DNA of 64,000 nucleotides from NCBI GenBank assembly GCA_016699815.1, contig CP065012.1, positions 248,001 to 312,000 of the forward strand, written 5' to 3'. The stretch comes from Chitinophagaceae bacterium. Lineage in GTDB: Bacteria; Bacteroidota; Bacteroidia; Chitinophagales; Chitinophagaceae. Positions 45,150-53,071 of this stretch are shown piece by piece. How positions within the stretch are numbered: the stretch's first letter is position 1; each line of letters starts with the position of its first letter. Position numbers and translations under genes: made by a program. The notes under the pieces are model-generated. The model did not search any database. It worked only from the letters and a program-made list of their open reading frames with translations, and had not been told where the DNA came from.

Positions 45150-45151
45150 AT

Positions 45152-45568
45152 TTATACCCTTCTCTTTTTGGGAGGCCTGCAACCGTTGTGGGGCATTGGG
45201 GTAACATCTTTTATAGATGAAATCTCAATACCGTTTTGGCTTAAGGAACGAATGGAGCTTTCCCTTCCGCTTCCTGGACCTTTTACAAACACATCTACCC
45301 TTTTGAGGCCAGCATCCAATGCAATTTTAGCGGCATCTGCTGCTGCCATTTGCGCTGCATAAGGTGTGTTTTTCTTACTGCCTTTAAAGCCCATTTTACC
45401 GGCGCTCGACCAGGAAATGGTTTGGCCTTGCTTATTGGTAAGGCTAATGATAATATTGTTGAAACTTGCAACAATATGGGCTTCGCCCAGTGCATCTACT
45501 TTTACAACCCTTTTTTTGGCGGCTGCTTTTCCTGTTTTGCCTCCTGCGGCTTTTTGTGCTTTTGCCAT
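45152..45568 (-). CDS. rpsK: 30S ribosomal protein S11
   Basis: S11 sits on the platform of the 30S subunit. The 138-residue protein has a short Lys/Ala-rich N-terminal extension (MAKAQKAAGGKTGKAAAKKR) and the family core AHIVASFNNIIISLTNKQGQ, SSAGKMGFKGSKKNTPYAAQ and the C-terminal DVTPMPHNGCRPPKKRRV. A 158-base spacer to rpsM upstream carries a terminator-like hairpin and other structure, unusual for this gene pair. Confidence 0.97.
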   Translation of the reverse strand: MAKAQKAAGGKTGKAAAKKRVVKVDALGEAHIVASFNNIIISLTNKQGQTISWSSAGKMGFKGSKKNTPYAAQMAAADAAKIALDAGLKRVDVFVKGPGSGRESSIRSLSQNGIEISSIKDVTPMPHNGCRPPKKRRV

Positions 45569-45686
45569 AACTTTTTTAAATAGGTAATCTGTTTATTTTT
45601 TTACCGAAAATTTTTCGGGTGAACCTTTACCTCCTGCCGGTCTTGCAATCTGGCTTGGGTTCTTTAACGTGACCGTTTTATATAAC

Positions 45687-45714
45687 AAAAATGCCGGGTA
45701 AGCTTACCCAACAT
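45687..45714 (-). terminator. Terminator-like hairpin in the middle of the alpha operon
   Basis: In the transcript, ATGTTGGGTA pairs with TACCCGGCAT (plus-strand 45691-45714) as a continuous ten-base stem with two G-U pairs and an AGCT loop, followed directly by TTTTT. It starts 12 bases after the rpsM stop. The DNA core GGGTAAGCTTACCC is a perfect 14-base palindrome. It is either a partial terminator that lowers downstream expression or the stop end of an attenuator. Farther on in the same spacer are a second inverted repeat (CCGAAAA/TTTTCGG, 45604-45618) and an AGGAGG (45630-45635 complement) not placed before any start. Confidence 0.6.
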
Positions 45715-45726
45715 TTAAATTAATTA

Positions 45727-46107
45727 TTATTTTTTAGCTACTTTCTTTTTACCGGCAACAGTTTTGCGCTTTCCTTTACGGGTGCGGCTGTTGGTACGTG
45801 TACGCTGGCCACGAACCGGTAAACCTTTACGGTGACGAAGGCCGCGGTAGCAGGCAATATCCAGCAAACGCTTAATATTCATTTGGGTTTCGCTACGCAG
45901 GGCTCCTTCAGTTTTAATTTCGCCACTTATGATGTTACGAATAGCTGCCTGTTCGTCATCATTCCATTGATTTACTTTTTTATTTACATCAATATTTGCT
46001 TTTTCAAGGATGTACCTTGCAGTAGAGCGGCCAATACCATAAATATAAGTAAGACCAATTTCGCCTCTTTTGTTTTTGGGTAAATCTATACCAGCTATAC
46101 GAGCCAT
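45727..46107 (-). CDS. rpsM: 30S ribosomal protein S13
   Basis: S13 in the 30S head contacts the P-site tRNA and 50S subunit. The 126-residue product is standard: MARIAGIDLPKNKRGEIGLT, YIYGIGRSTARYIL, YRGLRHRKGLPVRGQRTRTN and a basic tail (RTRKGKRKTVAGKKKVAKK). It is between rpmJ (95-base spacer) and rpsK. The rpmJ-rpsM spacer holds an AT-rich nine-base inverted repeat, ATTAAAATC (46128-46136) with GATTTTAAT (46169-46177). Confidence 0.97.
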   Translation of the reverse strand: MARIAGIDLPKNKRGEIGLTYIYGIGRSTARYILEKANIDVNKKVNQWNDDEQAAIRNIISGEIKTEGALRSETQMNIKRLLDIACYRGLRHRKGLPVRGQRTRTNSRTRKGKRKTVAGKKKVAKK

Positions 46108-46202
46108 ATTCTTTTTTGATTTTTAATATTAAAATCCTAAATCTTAAACCGGAAACTATTGCTGATCCGATTTTAATTTAATTTTTGAGTTTTAAGAATT
46201 AA

Positions 46203-46319
46203 TTATCCTTGCTTTTGTTTAAAACGTGGATTTTTTTTGTTAATAACATATAAGCGGCCTTTCCTGCGAACGATTTTACATTCTGCGCTGCGTTTTTTTA
46301 TTGAAGCTCTTACCTTCAT
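46203..46319 (-). CDS. rpmJ: 50S ribosomal protein L36
   Basis: This gene is too short for most automatic reading-frame cut-offs. The minus strand from ATG 46319 encodes 38 residues: MKVRASIKKRSAECKIV followed by RRKGRLYVINKKNPRFKQKQG. This is L36. Of the usual zinc ligands C-x2-C-x12-C-x4-H, only one Cys (position 14) is present, so it is the zinc-free, C-minus form. It lies between infA (60 bases) and rpsM (95 bases), its normal place in bacteria. Confidence 0.93.
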   Translation of the reverse strand: MKVRASIKKRSAECKIVRRKGRLYVINKKNPRFKQKQG

Positions 46320-46379
46320 TTTTATAAATTTTTAATCGTTTTTATTTTCTGTTTCTTATCGGCCCAGGCCGTTTTAAAT

Positions 46380-46598
46380 TTATTTATACCGGAAAATAAT
46401 CCTACCCCTGGTTAGGTCATAAGGGCTCATTTCCACGCCTACTTTATCTCCCGGTAAAATCCTGATGTAATGCATCCTCATTTTTCCCGAAATAGTGGCT
46501 AAAATTTCATGGCCATTCTCCAACTTTACCTTAAACATAGCATTACTTAATGCCTCTAATATTACCCCATCTTGTTTAATAAGTGCTTGCTTAGCCAT
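46380..46598 (-). CDS. infA: Translation initiation factor IF-1
   Basis: IF-1 occupies the ribosomal A site during initiation. The 72-residue OB-fold protein reads MAKQALIKQDGVILEALSNA, with FKVKLENGHEILATISGKMR and a C-terminal SPYDLTRGRIIFRYK, as in other bacteria. The frame goes to 46634, but ATG 46598 gives the standard start. It opens the alpha operon here; secY and map, which often precede it, are absent, and a promoter box lies 13 bases upstream. Confidence 0.97.
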   Translation of the reverse strand: MAKQALIKQDGVILEALSNAMFKVKLENGHEILATISGKMRMHYIRILPGDKVGVEMSPYDLTRGRIIFRYK

Positions 46599-46611
46599 AA
46601 ATTTTGAGGCG

Positions 46612-46619
46612 CAAAGATA
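46612..46619 (-). promoter_or_regulatory. Bacteroidota -7 promoter box for the alpha operon
   Basis: Minus-strand TATCTTTG exactly fits TAnnTTTG, 13 bases before the infA ATG. A CTG lies at -33 spacing (20 bases upstream) instead of TTG. The short leader fits the operon starting here. Confidence 0.5.
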
Positions 46620-46681
46620 AGAGTATTTATTCAATTATTCAGAAAAAAAGCTGATATTGAGGACAAAACATAAAGAAAAAT

Positions 46682-47350
46682 ATGAAAAAAATTATTTTTG
46701 CTGGTATTTCCCTGGCTACAACTGCAATTTCATGCCAAAAAGATGGTACCCCTGATTCGAATCCACCGGTTACTTATATGTCATTTACTGCCGGGCAGGC
46801 AAGAAATTATATGACAACCGATAATGCAACAAGCACAAGTAATAATTATACACTTACCTCTACCGACAGGGATTCTGCGGTAAACGGAAAATCTTATCAT
46901 GTATTTACCAACAGCATGGGACCCAACGAATATTACAATATTACAGGTAATGAATATTTTCAGTTTGCAACCCTGCCGGATATTTTGGGAGGTACAAATG
47001 AAGAAATGCTTTACCTCAAAATTAATGCAGCGGTAGGTACAAACTGGAACAAGCAAATTAGTGTGCCGGTAAGCGGCCTGCCTTTACCATTAGTGGTAAC
47101 CTTAACAAATTCTATTGCCGAAACCGGAATAACCAAAGTAGTGAATGGTATTTCTTACAGCAATGTAATAAAAGTAGAAACTGCTGTATCTGTAGCAGGT
47201 ATACCTGCAAGCGCCGTTGCATCTGATATTGATAGTTATTATGCCCCCAAATACGGGTTAATAGAAAACCATTATGTAATTGGTATCAATTATATGGGTG
47301 TTGTAGAAAATATAGATACCCAAAACAAATTAATGAGCGCCAATTTTTAA
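46682..47350 (+). CDS. Putative lipoprotein of unknown function, 222 aa
   Basis: The N-terminus MKKIIFAGISLATTAISCQK has a signal peptide ending in a lipobox-like AISC, so Cys18 is the probable lipid attachment site. The mature part is beta-rich and Asn/Thr-rich, with no recognised domain. It is divergent from infA and ends before a bidirectional terminator shared with rnpB. Confidence 0.7.
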   Translation: MKKIIFAGISLATTAISCQKDGTPDSNPPVTYMSFTAGQARNYMTTDNATSTSNNYTLTSTDRDSAVNGKSYHVFTNSMGPNEYYNITGNEYFQFATLPDILGGTNEEMLYLKINAAVGTNWNKQISVPVSGLPLPLVVTLTNSIAETGITKVVNGISYSNVIKVETAVSVAGIPASAVASDIDSYYAPKYGLIENHYVIGINYMGVVENIDTQNKLMSANF

Positions 47351-47370
47351 GCTATGATTTTTTTTTTATT

Positions 47371-47402
47371 AAAAAAAGGGAAAATAAATTTTCCCTTTTT
47401 TT
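47371..47402. terminator. Bidirectional terminator between the lipoprotein gene and rnpB
   Basis: AAAAAAAGGGAAAA (47371-47384) is perfectly complementary to TTTTCCCTTTTTTT (47389-47402), a 14-base stem with a four-base loop. It carries A- and T-runs on both strands, so it can stop transcription in both directions. Confidence 0.8.
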
Positions 47403-47409
47403 AATAAAA

Positions 47410-47789
47410 CCTGTTAGCCATAAGCCGGATTTTGTAATTCTGCAATGCAGAACGGCCATCATTTATCTAGCTGATGCATTACTGCATCAATCTTTCTGCC
47501 TACCCTTCCCGACATCCATAAATGCAACTCCGCCGGGCCAGCGGAAATTCGGGGTTTATTTGGCATTTCAGTACACAAGGTTTACCCGTAAAATTTGTTA
47601 CCAAAAATTACTGTGGGCTTTTACCCCACATTTTCACCTTTTCCAGCCCATAAAGGGCGGTAGTTATTTTCTGTGGCACTATCTTTTCCCCTAATTAAAA
47701 AAAGGAAAGCGGTAATTAGCCGCTGTGCTGCCCTTTACTGTCCGGACTTTCCTCTTTTATATTTCAAAAAGCGATGACCAGCTAACAGG
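47410..47789 (-). ncRNA. rnpB: RNase P RNA
   Basis: The minus strand shows the hallmark near its 5' end, GAGGAAAGTCCGGACAG (complement of about 47740-47756), and near its 3' end ACAAAATCCGGCTTAT. The two ends pair: CCTGTTAGC at the 5' end with GCTAACAGG at the 3' end (plus-strand 47781-47789 and 47410-47418), forming helix P1. This sets the limits to about 380 nucleotides. The RNA is the catalytic part of RNase P, which trims the 5' end of pre-tRNAs. Confidence 0.93.
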
Positions 47790-47792
47790 ATA

Positions 47793-47800
47793 CAAAATTA
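47793..47800 (-). promoter_or_regulatory. Bacteroidota -7 promoter box for rnpB
   Basis: Minus-strand TAATTTTG matches TAnnTTTG and lies four bases from the 5' end of the P1 helix, exactly where a -7 box should be for a transcript starting at about 47788. This agreement supports both the promoter and the RNA boundary. The remainder of the 47801-47917 spacer shows no further structure. Confidence 0.6.
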
Positions 47801-47917
47801 TTTGAATTTATTGATAATCACCATTTGGGCAATATATATTTGAATAAATTTTTTATCTTACTATAAGCAATAAAGCTTAAATTTGCCGTCCCTTTATTAC
47901 CAATAAAATTTATACGC

Positions 47918-50827
47918 ATGAAGAAGATTTTTACTTTATTGGCTGTTCTATTATTGAGTGTCAGCTTAAATGCACAATTGCTCCACGAACCATTTACTTA
48001 TACTCCCGATGTGGCCCTTGGCTTATCGGTTCAAAGTAATGGAGTATGGCAAAAAGTTAATAGTGGTGATTCTATTTTAATAGAAGCCGGTAATTTAAGC
48101 TATACCGGGCTTCCTGCTTCTACAGGTAATAGAATAAACTTTGGTGGCTCCGGTACAGATTATTATACCAGTTTTACCAATCAAACAGCCGGAACAATCT
48201 ATTATTCCTTTTTATTGAACGTGGCTACTGTAGCGCCTTTAAGTACTACAGGAGATTATTTTACCAGTTATATTGAAAACGGTTCTACCACCAACTATTT
48301 TGCCCGTACATGGATGAAGTCCGATGGCGCAGGTGGTTACCTGCTTGGCATAAACCCAGGAAGCAATACTGCAAATACACAATGGGCTTCAACTGCCTTG
48401 GCACAAGGCTCTACTTATTTGGTTGTAGTGGCTTTTGAAATAGTTGCAGGCACCCAAAATGATATTGCTAAAATTTGGATAAACCCTACAGTAGGCAGTC
48501 CTGAGCCAACGGCTGATGCAACAAGTAATAATTCATTATCCGGTACGGCCAATGATCCATCTAGTGGCATTCAAAGGCTTTTATTGCGCCAGGGTAGTTC
48601 CTCTGCTGCTGCAGGCGCATTGCAAATGGATGAATTAAGAGTAGGTACTACATGGGCCGATGTAACACCCAATGCCAGCAGCCCATCTTTAATAGCAGAT
48701 CCTACTTCACTAACCGGATTTTCTACTATTTTTGGTTCACCATCTGCAAGCCAGTCATTTGATTTATCGGGTACAAATTTATCAGGCGGTTCTGGTAATA
48801 TTACCGTAACAGCTCCTGCAAATTTTGAAATATCATTAAACGCTGGTGGCCCTTATAGTGGTGGTTCCTTACTTATACCATACACTGGTGGCGCATTAAG
48901 TTCCACAACAGTTCATGTTCGCATTCCATTTCCTGCAAGCTTAGGAACGGTAAGCGGTAATGTTACCTGCAGCGGTGGTTCTGCCACAGCAAATGTGGGC
49001 GTAAGCGGAAATGTATTAGAAGCGCAACCTACAGTTCAGGCAACTAATGTAACTATTACAAATATTACTGATAATACTTTTGATCTTAACTGGACTCCCG
49101 GAAACGGAAGTTTCAGGATAGCTGTAGTGAGACAAACTTCTGCATCAGTTGGATTACCATCTGATGGCACTAATTACGCAGCAAGTACAATTATGGGTTC
49201 GGGTGGTACTACAGGTTCGGGAAATTATGTAGTTTATAACGGATCTGGTACAGGGCCATTAACGGTTACTAATTTGTTCCCCGGTACCAATTACACTGTT
49301 ACAGTTTATGAATATAATTCTTCTATAGCAGGCACAGATAACTATCTCACCACTTCTGCAACCGGCAACCCTACCAGTGCTTCAACTACAGGTATTACCA
49401 ATTTACTTACCCAGGGATTTTTTACTGGTATTGCCGTTCCTCAATTTATGGGCTCTTTTACCGGTGGTACACAAAACAGGATACCTACTATGTATTTTGC
49501 AAAAATCAGCGGGCTTGCTCCCAATACGGTTTATAAGTATTATACACAGGCAGCTAATACAACTGATTTTGCAACAACCGCAACCGGCGCTGGTGGTTCC
49601 TTATTGATTGATTACAATACTACCACCACTACCCCCGTTACCTATACTTATGTTGCATCAGGGTCTTTTACGGGTTCAAACTATTCGTTCTTAACCTCAG
49701 ATGCAAGCGGTAATTTTCAGGGCACATTTGGATTTATTCATACTACCAACTCCAGGTTTACTAAAGGAAATAATTTATATCCCACAATAGTATTGGTTGA
49801 TGATGCAGGCGGAAGCACTTCGCCAAGATATCGCTTTGCATTAAATCAAAGTATAACAGCCTTGGAATTTTCAACAACAGCCGATGCGGTATCCGGATCA
49901 TTTATACAGGGCAACTCTTCTGCAGTTGCAGGAAATTTAGTGGCCCTTTGGAGAAGTGTTGATGGTAACCTTGTTGCAACAAGGCCTTTAAGTATGACCG
50001 TTGCTGAAATAGCAGGCAGTGCTACAGGATGGATAGGTTCCAATGTTATTGTCAACTACAATTACAATGCTGGTGCATGGAATACCATAATGCCCAATAT
50101 GAATGAAGATGGCATAAAACTTATTCAGCAAATAAACCCACTCAATGGTTCTGTTGTGGGTTGTAACAGCGATGCAGATGGAACATGGCCTACAGGCCCG
50201 GTTCCCACATCGGACCCTGCAAATGGTGTAACGCCACTTGCCATTGATGCTGCCGATGCGCCTCTAAATGGCGGAACATGCTATGCAATATTACCGGTTA
50301 CATTGGGCAACTTTACCGTAGCAAAACAAAACGCTACCATTAAAATTACATGGACAACCCAACAGGAAGTAAACAGCAGAGAATTTGTAATAGAACGTTC
50401 TATTGACGGCATTAACTGGTCTGCAATAAAAGCGATACCTGCATCAGGCCATAGTACAGTAGCTATTACTTATAATGCTATAGATGAAAAACCACTTAAA
50501 GGAATGAACTATTACCGTATTAAATTGATTGACCAGGACAACAGGTCAACACTGTCAATTGTAAGGTCGGTTTTATTTAGTTCCCAATACCTTGTGCTGG
50601 TAACGCCAAATCCTGCAACAGAGTTTATCAACATTAATGTTTCGGGAAATAATACCAATGAGGTTTATACGGTAACTATATCCGACATGAGCGGTAAAAA
50701 ATTAATACAAACACAATCGTCAAACTATGTGCTGCGTATTGCTACAAATAAACTGGCTAAAGGCATTTATATAGTTCAAATTGCCAATGCTGGAAAGATA
50801 TTTACACAAAAAGTAATTGTACAATAA
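47918..50827 (+). CDS. T9SS-secreted surface protein with repeated beta-sandwich domains
   Basis: A 969-residue exported protein with signal peptide MKKIFTLLAVLLLSVSLNAQ. The N-terminal 240 residues resemble a concanavalin-type beta-sandwich (YTSFTNQTAGTIYYSFLLNV, DELRVGTTWADVTP). Then come a Bacteroidota-type repeat domain (GSPSASQSFDLSGTNLSGG), a fibronectin type III-like domain (FDLNWTPGNGSFRIAVVRQ), a central region of unknown fold, a second FN3-like domain (IKITWTTQQEVNSREFVIERS) and a T9SS type A sorting domain (VTPNPATEFININVSG to the end). No catalytic motif is seen; adhesion is a plausible role. Composition is Thr/Ser/Gly-rich, unlike the neighbouring housekeeping genes. Confidence 0.85.
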   Translation: MKKIFTLLAVLLLSVSLNAQLLHEPFTYTPDVALGLSVQSNGVWQKVNSGDSILIEAGNLSYTGLPASTGNRINFGGSGTDYYTSFTNQTAGTIYYSFLLNVATVAPLSTTGDYFTSYIENGSTTNYFARTWMKSDGAGGYLLGINPGSNTANTQWASTALAQGSTYLVVVAFEIVAGTQNDIAKIWINPTVGSPEPTADATSNNSLSGTANDPSSGIQRLLLRQGSSSAAAGALQMDELRVGTTWADVTPNASSPSLIADPTSLTGFSTIFGSPSASQSFDLSGTNLSGGSGNITVTAPANFEISLNAGGPYSGGSLLIPYTGGALSSTTVHVRIPFPASLGTVSGNVTCSGGSATANVGVSGNVLEAQPTVQATNVTITNITDNTFDLNWTPGNGSFRIAVVRQTSASVGLPSDGTNYAASTIMGSGGTTGSGNYVVYNGSGTGPLTVTNLFPGTNYTVTVYEYNSSIAGTDNYLTTSATGNPTSASTTGITNLLTQGFFTGIAVPQFMGSFTGGTQNRIPTMYFAKISGLAPNTVYKYYTQAANTTDFATTATGAGGSLLIDYNTTTTTPVTYTYVASGSFTGSNYSFLTSDASGNFQGTFGFIHTTNSRFTKGNNLYPTIVLVDDAGGSTSPRYRFALNQSITALEFSTTADAVSGSFIQGNSSAVAGNLVALWRSVDGNLVATRPLSMTVAEIAGSATGWIGSNVIVNYNYNAGAWNTIMPNMNEDGIKLIQQINPLNGSVVGCNSDADGTWPTGPVPTSDPANGVTPLAIDAADAPLNGGTCYAILPVTLGNFTVAKQNATIKITWTTQQEVNSREFVIERSIDGINWSAIKAIPASGHSTVAITYNAIDEKPLKGMNYYRIKLIDQDNRSTLSIVRSVLFSSQYLVLVTPNPATEFININVSGNNTNEVYTVTISDMSGKKLIQTQSSNYVLRIATNKLAKGIYIVQIANAGKIFTQKVIVQ

Positions 50828-50851
50828 TTACAACATGAATTTTAATAAAAG

Positions 50852-50878
50852 CTGCCCTTTACCGGGCAGTTTTTTTTT
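50852..50878 (+). terminator. Intrinsic terminator of the T9SS surface-protein gene
   Basis: CTGCCC (50852-50857) pairs with GGGCAG (50864-50869) around a six-base loop, then nine T. It follows the stop by 25 bases. Confidence 0.85.
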
Positions 50879-50917
50879 GATAAATTGAAAGGGAAAAAAG
50901 AGGAGTTACAAATCTTC

Positions 50918-51496
50918 CTAAAAACCCCAGCTTTTCAGTAAACACTGGTATTCACTTTCTGGCAGTTGCTGCTGGTTATAATGCCCGGCAACTAATTTTT
51001 GTCTAAAGGCTTCATAAACCGATACAGCACAGGCAACAGAAATATTTAGCGACTTTATGATTCCTACCTGGGGAATTATAAAATTACCATCGGCCTTTCT
51101 AATTAATTCATCGCTTACACCGCTATGTTCGTTTCCAAAAACAAGGGCAACATTTTGTGTAAAATCCAATTCATATAAACTTACAGATCCTTGTGCAAGT
51201 TGGGTGGTATAAATTTTATCGTATTTTTTCCTGAGTTCTTCAAAACATTCCGTTGTATTTTCAAATTGATGTATCGTAAGCCATTTTGCAGCACTTGATG
51301 AACTTTTAGCACCCCACTTTTTATGCCTGGGGATTTTACTGTTTAATACATACAGGTCCTGTATCCCCACAGAATCGAGGGTACGCATTACCGCAGAAAT
51401 ATTATGCGGATCTTCTACATTTTCCAAAACTACTGAAAGGCCAGGCTGCCGTTTTTGTAAAACATTTGTAAGCCTTTCTTTTCTTTCTGCTGTCAT
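50918..51496 (-). CDS. TrmH/SpoU-family RNA 2'-O-methyltransferase
   Basis: A 192-residue SPOUT methyltransferase using S-adenosylmethionine. The three motifs are VVLENVEDPHNISAVMRT (motif 1, with the catalytic Asn-Ile and Arg), ALVFGNEHSGVSDEL (motif 2) and IPQVGIIKSLNISVACAVSVYEAFRQ (motif 3 with the SAM-binding knot). The size and the near-exact motifs fit tRNA guanosine-18 methyltransferase TrmH, but other members act on 23S rRNA, so the target is not certain. It lies next to the tRNA-Pro gene but on the opposite strand. Confidence 0.85.
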   Translation of the reverse strand: MTAERKERLTNVLQKRQPGLSVVLENVEDPHNISAVMRTLDSVGIQDLYVLNSKIPRHKKWGAKSSSSAAKWLTIHQFENTTECFEELRKKYDKIYTTQLAQGSVSLYELDFTQNVALVFGNEHSGVSDELIRKADGNFIIPQVGIIKSLNISVACAVSVYEAFRQKLVAGHYNQQQLPESEYQCLLKSWGF

Positions 51497-51569
51497 GAGT
51501 CGAAAATAAACAATTTGTCAATACCGGGAAGTTCCCGGTAAATTTCATTAAGATGCAATGGTTTCGGCA

Positions 51570-51600
51570 TTGTTTCATCAGCTAAATTCCTTTACCTTTG
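51570..51600 (+). promoter_or_regulatory. Full Bacteroidota promoter for tRNA-Pro
   Basis: TTG at 51570-51572 and TACCTTTG at 51593-51600 are separated by 20 bases, in the range of the Bacteroidota TTTG-N17-23-TAnnTTTG promoter. The predicted start is about seven bases before the tRNA. This is the best complete promoter in the window. Confidence 0.6.
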
Positions 51601-51613
51601 CCATCCCTTAATT

Positions 51614-51687
51614 CGGGACGTAGCGCAGCCCGGTAGCGCACACGTCTGGGGGGCGTGTGGTCGCTGGTTCGAATCCAGTCGTCCCGA
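51614..51687 (+). tRNA. tRNA-Pro (anticodon GGG)
   Basis: A complete 74-base cloverleaf. Acceptor stem CGGGACG (51614-51620) pairs with CGTCCCG (51680-51686); discriminator A. D-stem GCGC/GCGC, anticodon stem CACGT/GCGTG with anticodon GGG at 51648-51650, and T-loop TTCGAAT with stem GCTGG/CCAGT. The 3' CCA is not encoded (CTA follows). It reads CCC and CCU proline codons. Confidence 0.93.
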
Positions 51688-51695
51688 CTAAATTT

Positions 51696-51719
51696 CCCTG
51701 CTTTTTGCAGGGATTTTTT
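51696..51719 (+). terminator. Intrinsic terminator of tRNA-Pro
   Basis: CCCTGC (51696-51701) pairs with GCAGGG (51707-51712) around TTTTT, followed by ATTTTTT. It lies eight bases behind the tRNA. Confidence 0.85.
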
Positions 51720-51799
51720 ATGATTTGATTTTCTCTTTACCCTAAAATTTATTTGTGCTTCGGCAGCATTTACAGATATTTGCACAACCCATTTCACCA

Positions 51800-53071
51800 A
51801 TGAATGTTTTAATAAAGCAGGCCCGTATAGTAGCTCCACACTCAGGCAACCATGGCCGGATAGCAGATATTTTTATTGAAGATGGAATTATTCGTAAAAT
51901 AGAAGATACAATAACCGTAGAAAATACTAAAGTGCTGCAAGCAGAAAATTTACATGTATCCATTGGCTGGATGGATGTATTTGCCAATTTCTCCGACCCG
52001 GGATTAGAACAAAATGAATCTATAGATACAGGTGCAGCATCTGCAGCTGCAGGCGGTTTTACCCACGTAATGCTGGTTCCCAATACGTCTCCTGTTATTT
52101 CGGCAAAAGCCCAGGTGGAATATATTCTAAAAAAAGCGGAAGGACATTCCGTTTCCATTTATCCCATTGGCGCCGTAACGCAAAATGCTAAGGGCAGCAA
52201 CCTTGCCGAAATGTATGATATGCACAACAGTGGTTGCATAGCTTTTAGTGATGGCATACATCCACTGCAAAACCCAGGCATTATTTTAAAAGCATTACAG
52301 TATGTTACTGCAATTGATAAAACCATTATTCAAATGCCTTGCAATAACAGCATAGGCAACCATGGATTAATGAACGAAGGGCTTGTAAGCACCAGGCTGG
52401 GGTTGCCCGGTATACCAGCAGTTGCCGAAGAACTTATGATACATCAATGCATACAGTTATTACAATACACAGGGTCAAAGCTCCACTTAACCGGTGTTTC
52501 CACACAAAAAGGTATAGCGCAAATTACCGATGCAAAAAAAATGGGGCTCCACATCAGTTTTTCTGTAACGCCTTACCATGGTTATTTTTGTGATGAAGAT
52601 TTAAGTAATTATGATACAAACCTGAAGCTGGATCCGCCTTTGCGTACAAGCGCAGATAAAGAAGCCATACGCAATGCCCTTAGCGGTGGCATTGTGGATT
52701 GTATCGCTTCACATCATTTTCCTTTGCACAGCGATTATAAAGATTGTGAATTTGAAAATGCCCAATGCGGCATGATTGGTCTGCAAAGTGTATTTGGAGC
52801 TATTCAATCTTTTCATACAAACCTCGAAATTTTAATACGGCAATTAACCATTGCCCCGAGAAAAATTTTTGGCTTGCCTATACCTTTGCCCGAACCTGGG
52901 GCCAATGCCTGCTTTACACTCTTTAATCCGGCCAAAGAATATATTTTTGAAAAAGAAATGCTTGTTTCTAAATCGGCCAATACTGCCTTTGCAGGCCAAA
53001 AACTCAATGGAGAGGTTTTGGGCATAATCAATAATAATAAAATATATTGGCAAAATGATTTTATACAATAG
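51800..53071 (+). CDS. Dihydroorotase-like protein lacking the metal-binding residues
   Basis: A 423-residue amidohydrolase-fold protein aligned throughout with class I dihydroorotases (for example GGFTHVMLVPNTSPV and NLKLDPPLRTSADKEAIRNAL). The key residues are changed: the metal-binding DxHxHLREPG reads DVFANFSDPG (Phe61, Asn63 and Ser65 replace His, His and Arg); HICHVST reads HLTGVST; VTPHH reads VTPYH; and ATDHAPH reads ASHHFPLH. A functional zinc centre is therefore unlikely. Inactive dihydroorotases exist, for example the Pseudomonas PyrC' subunit that supports aspartate transcarbamoylase. ATG 51800 is the start (GTG 51755 only extends it). It heads a tight operon and overlaps the next gene by 17 bases. 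Confidence 0.85.
   Translation: MNVLIKQARIVAPHSGNHGRIADIFIEDGIIRKIEDTITVENTKVLQAENLHVSIGWMDVFANFSDPGLEQNESIDTGAASAAAGGFTHVMLVPNTSPVISAKAQVEYILKKAEGHSVSIYPIGAVTQNAKGSNLAEMYDMHNSGCIAFSDGIHPLQNPGIILKALQYVTAIDKTIIQMPCNNSIGNHGLMNEGLVSTRLGLPGIPAVAEELMIHQCIQLLQYTGSKLHLTGVSTQKGIAQITDAKKMGLHISFSVTPYHGYFCDEDLSNYDTNLKLDPPLRTSADKEAIRNALSGGIVDCIASHHFPLHSDYKDCEFENAQCGMIGLQSVFGAIQSFHTNLEILIRQLTIAPRKIFGLPIPLPEPGANACFTLFNPAKEYIFEKEMLVSKSANTAFAGQKLNGEVLGIINNNKIYWQNDFIQ

Noticed and set aside
45630..45635. AGGAGG on the minus strand considered as the ribosome binding site of a hidden small gene
   Set aside because: No ATG, GTG or TTG with a usable frame follows at proper distance; rpsK starts 60 bases further on.
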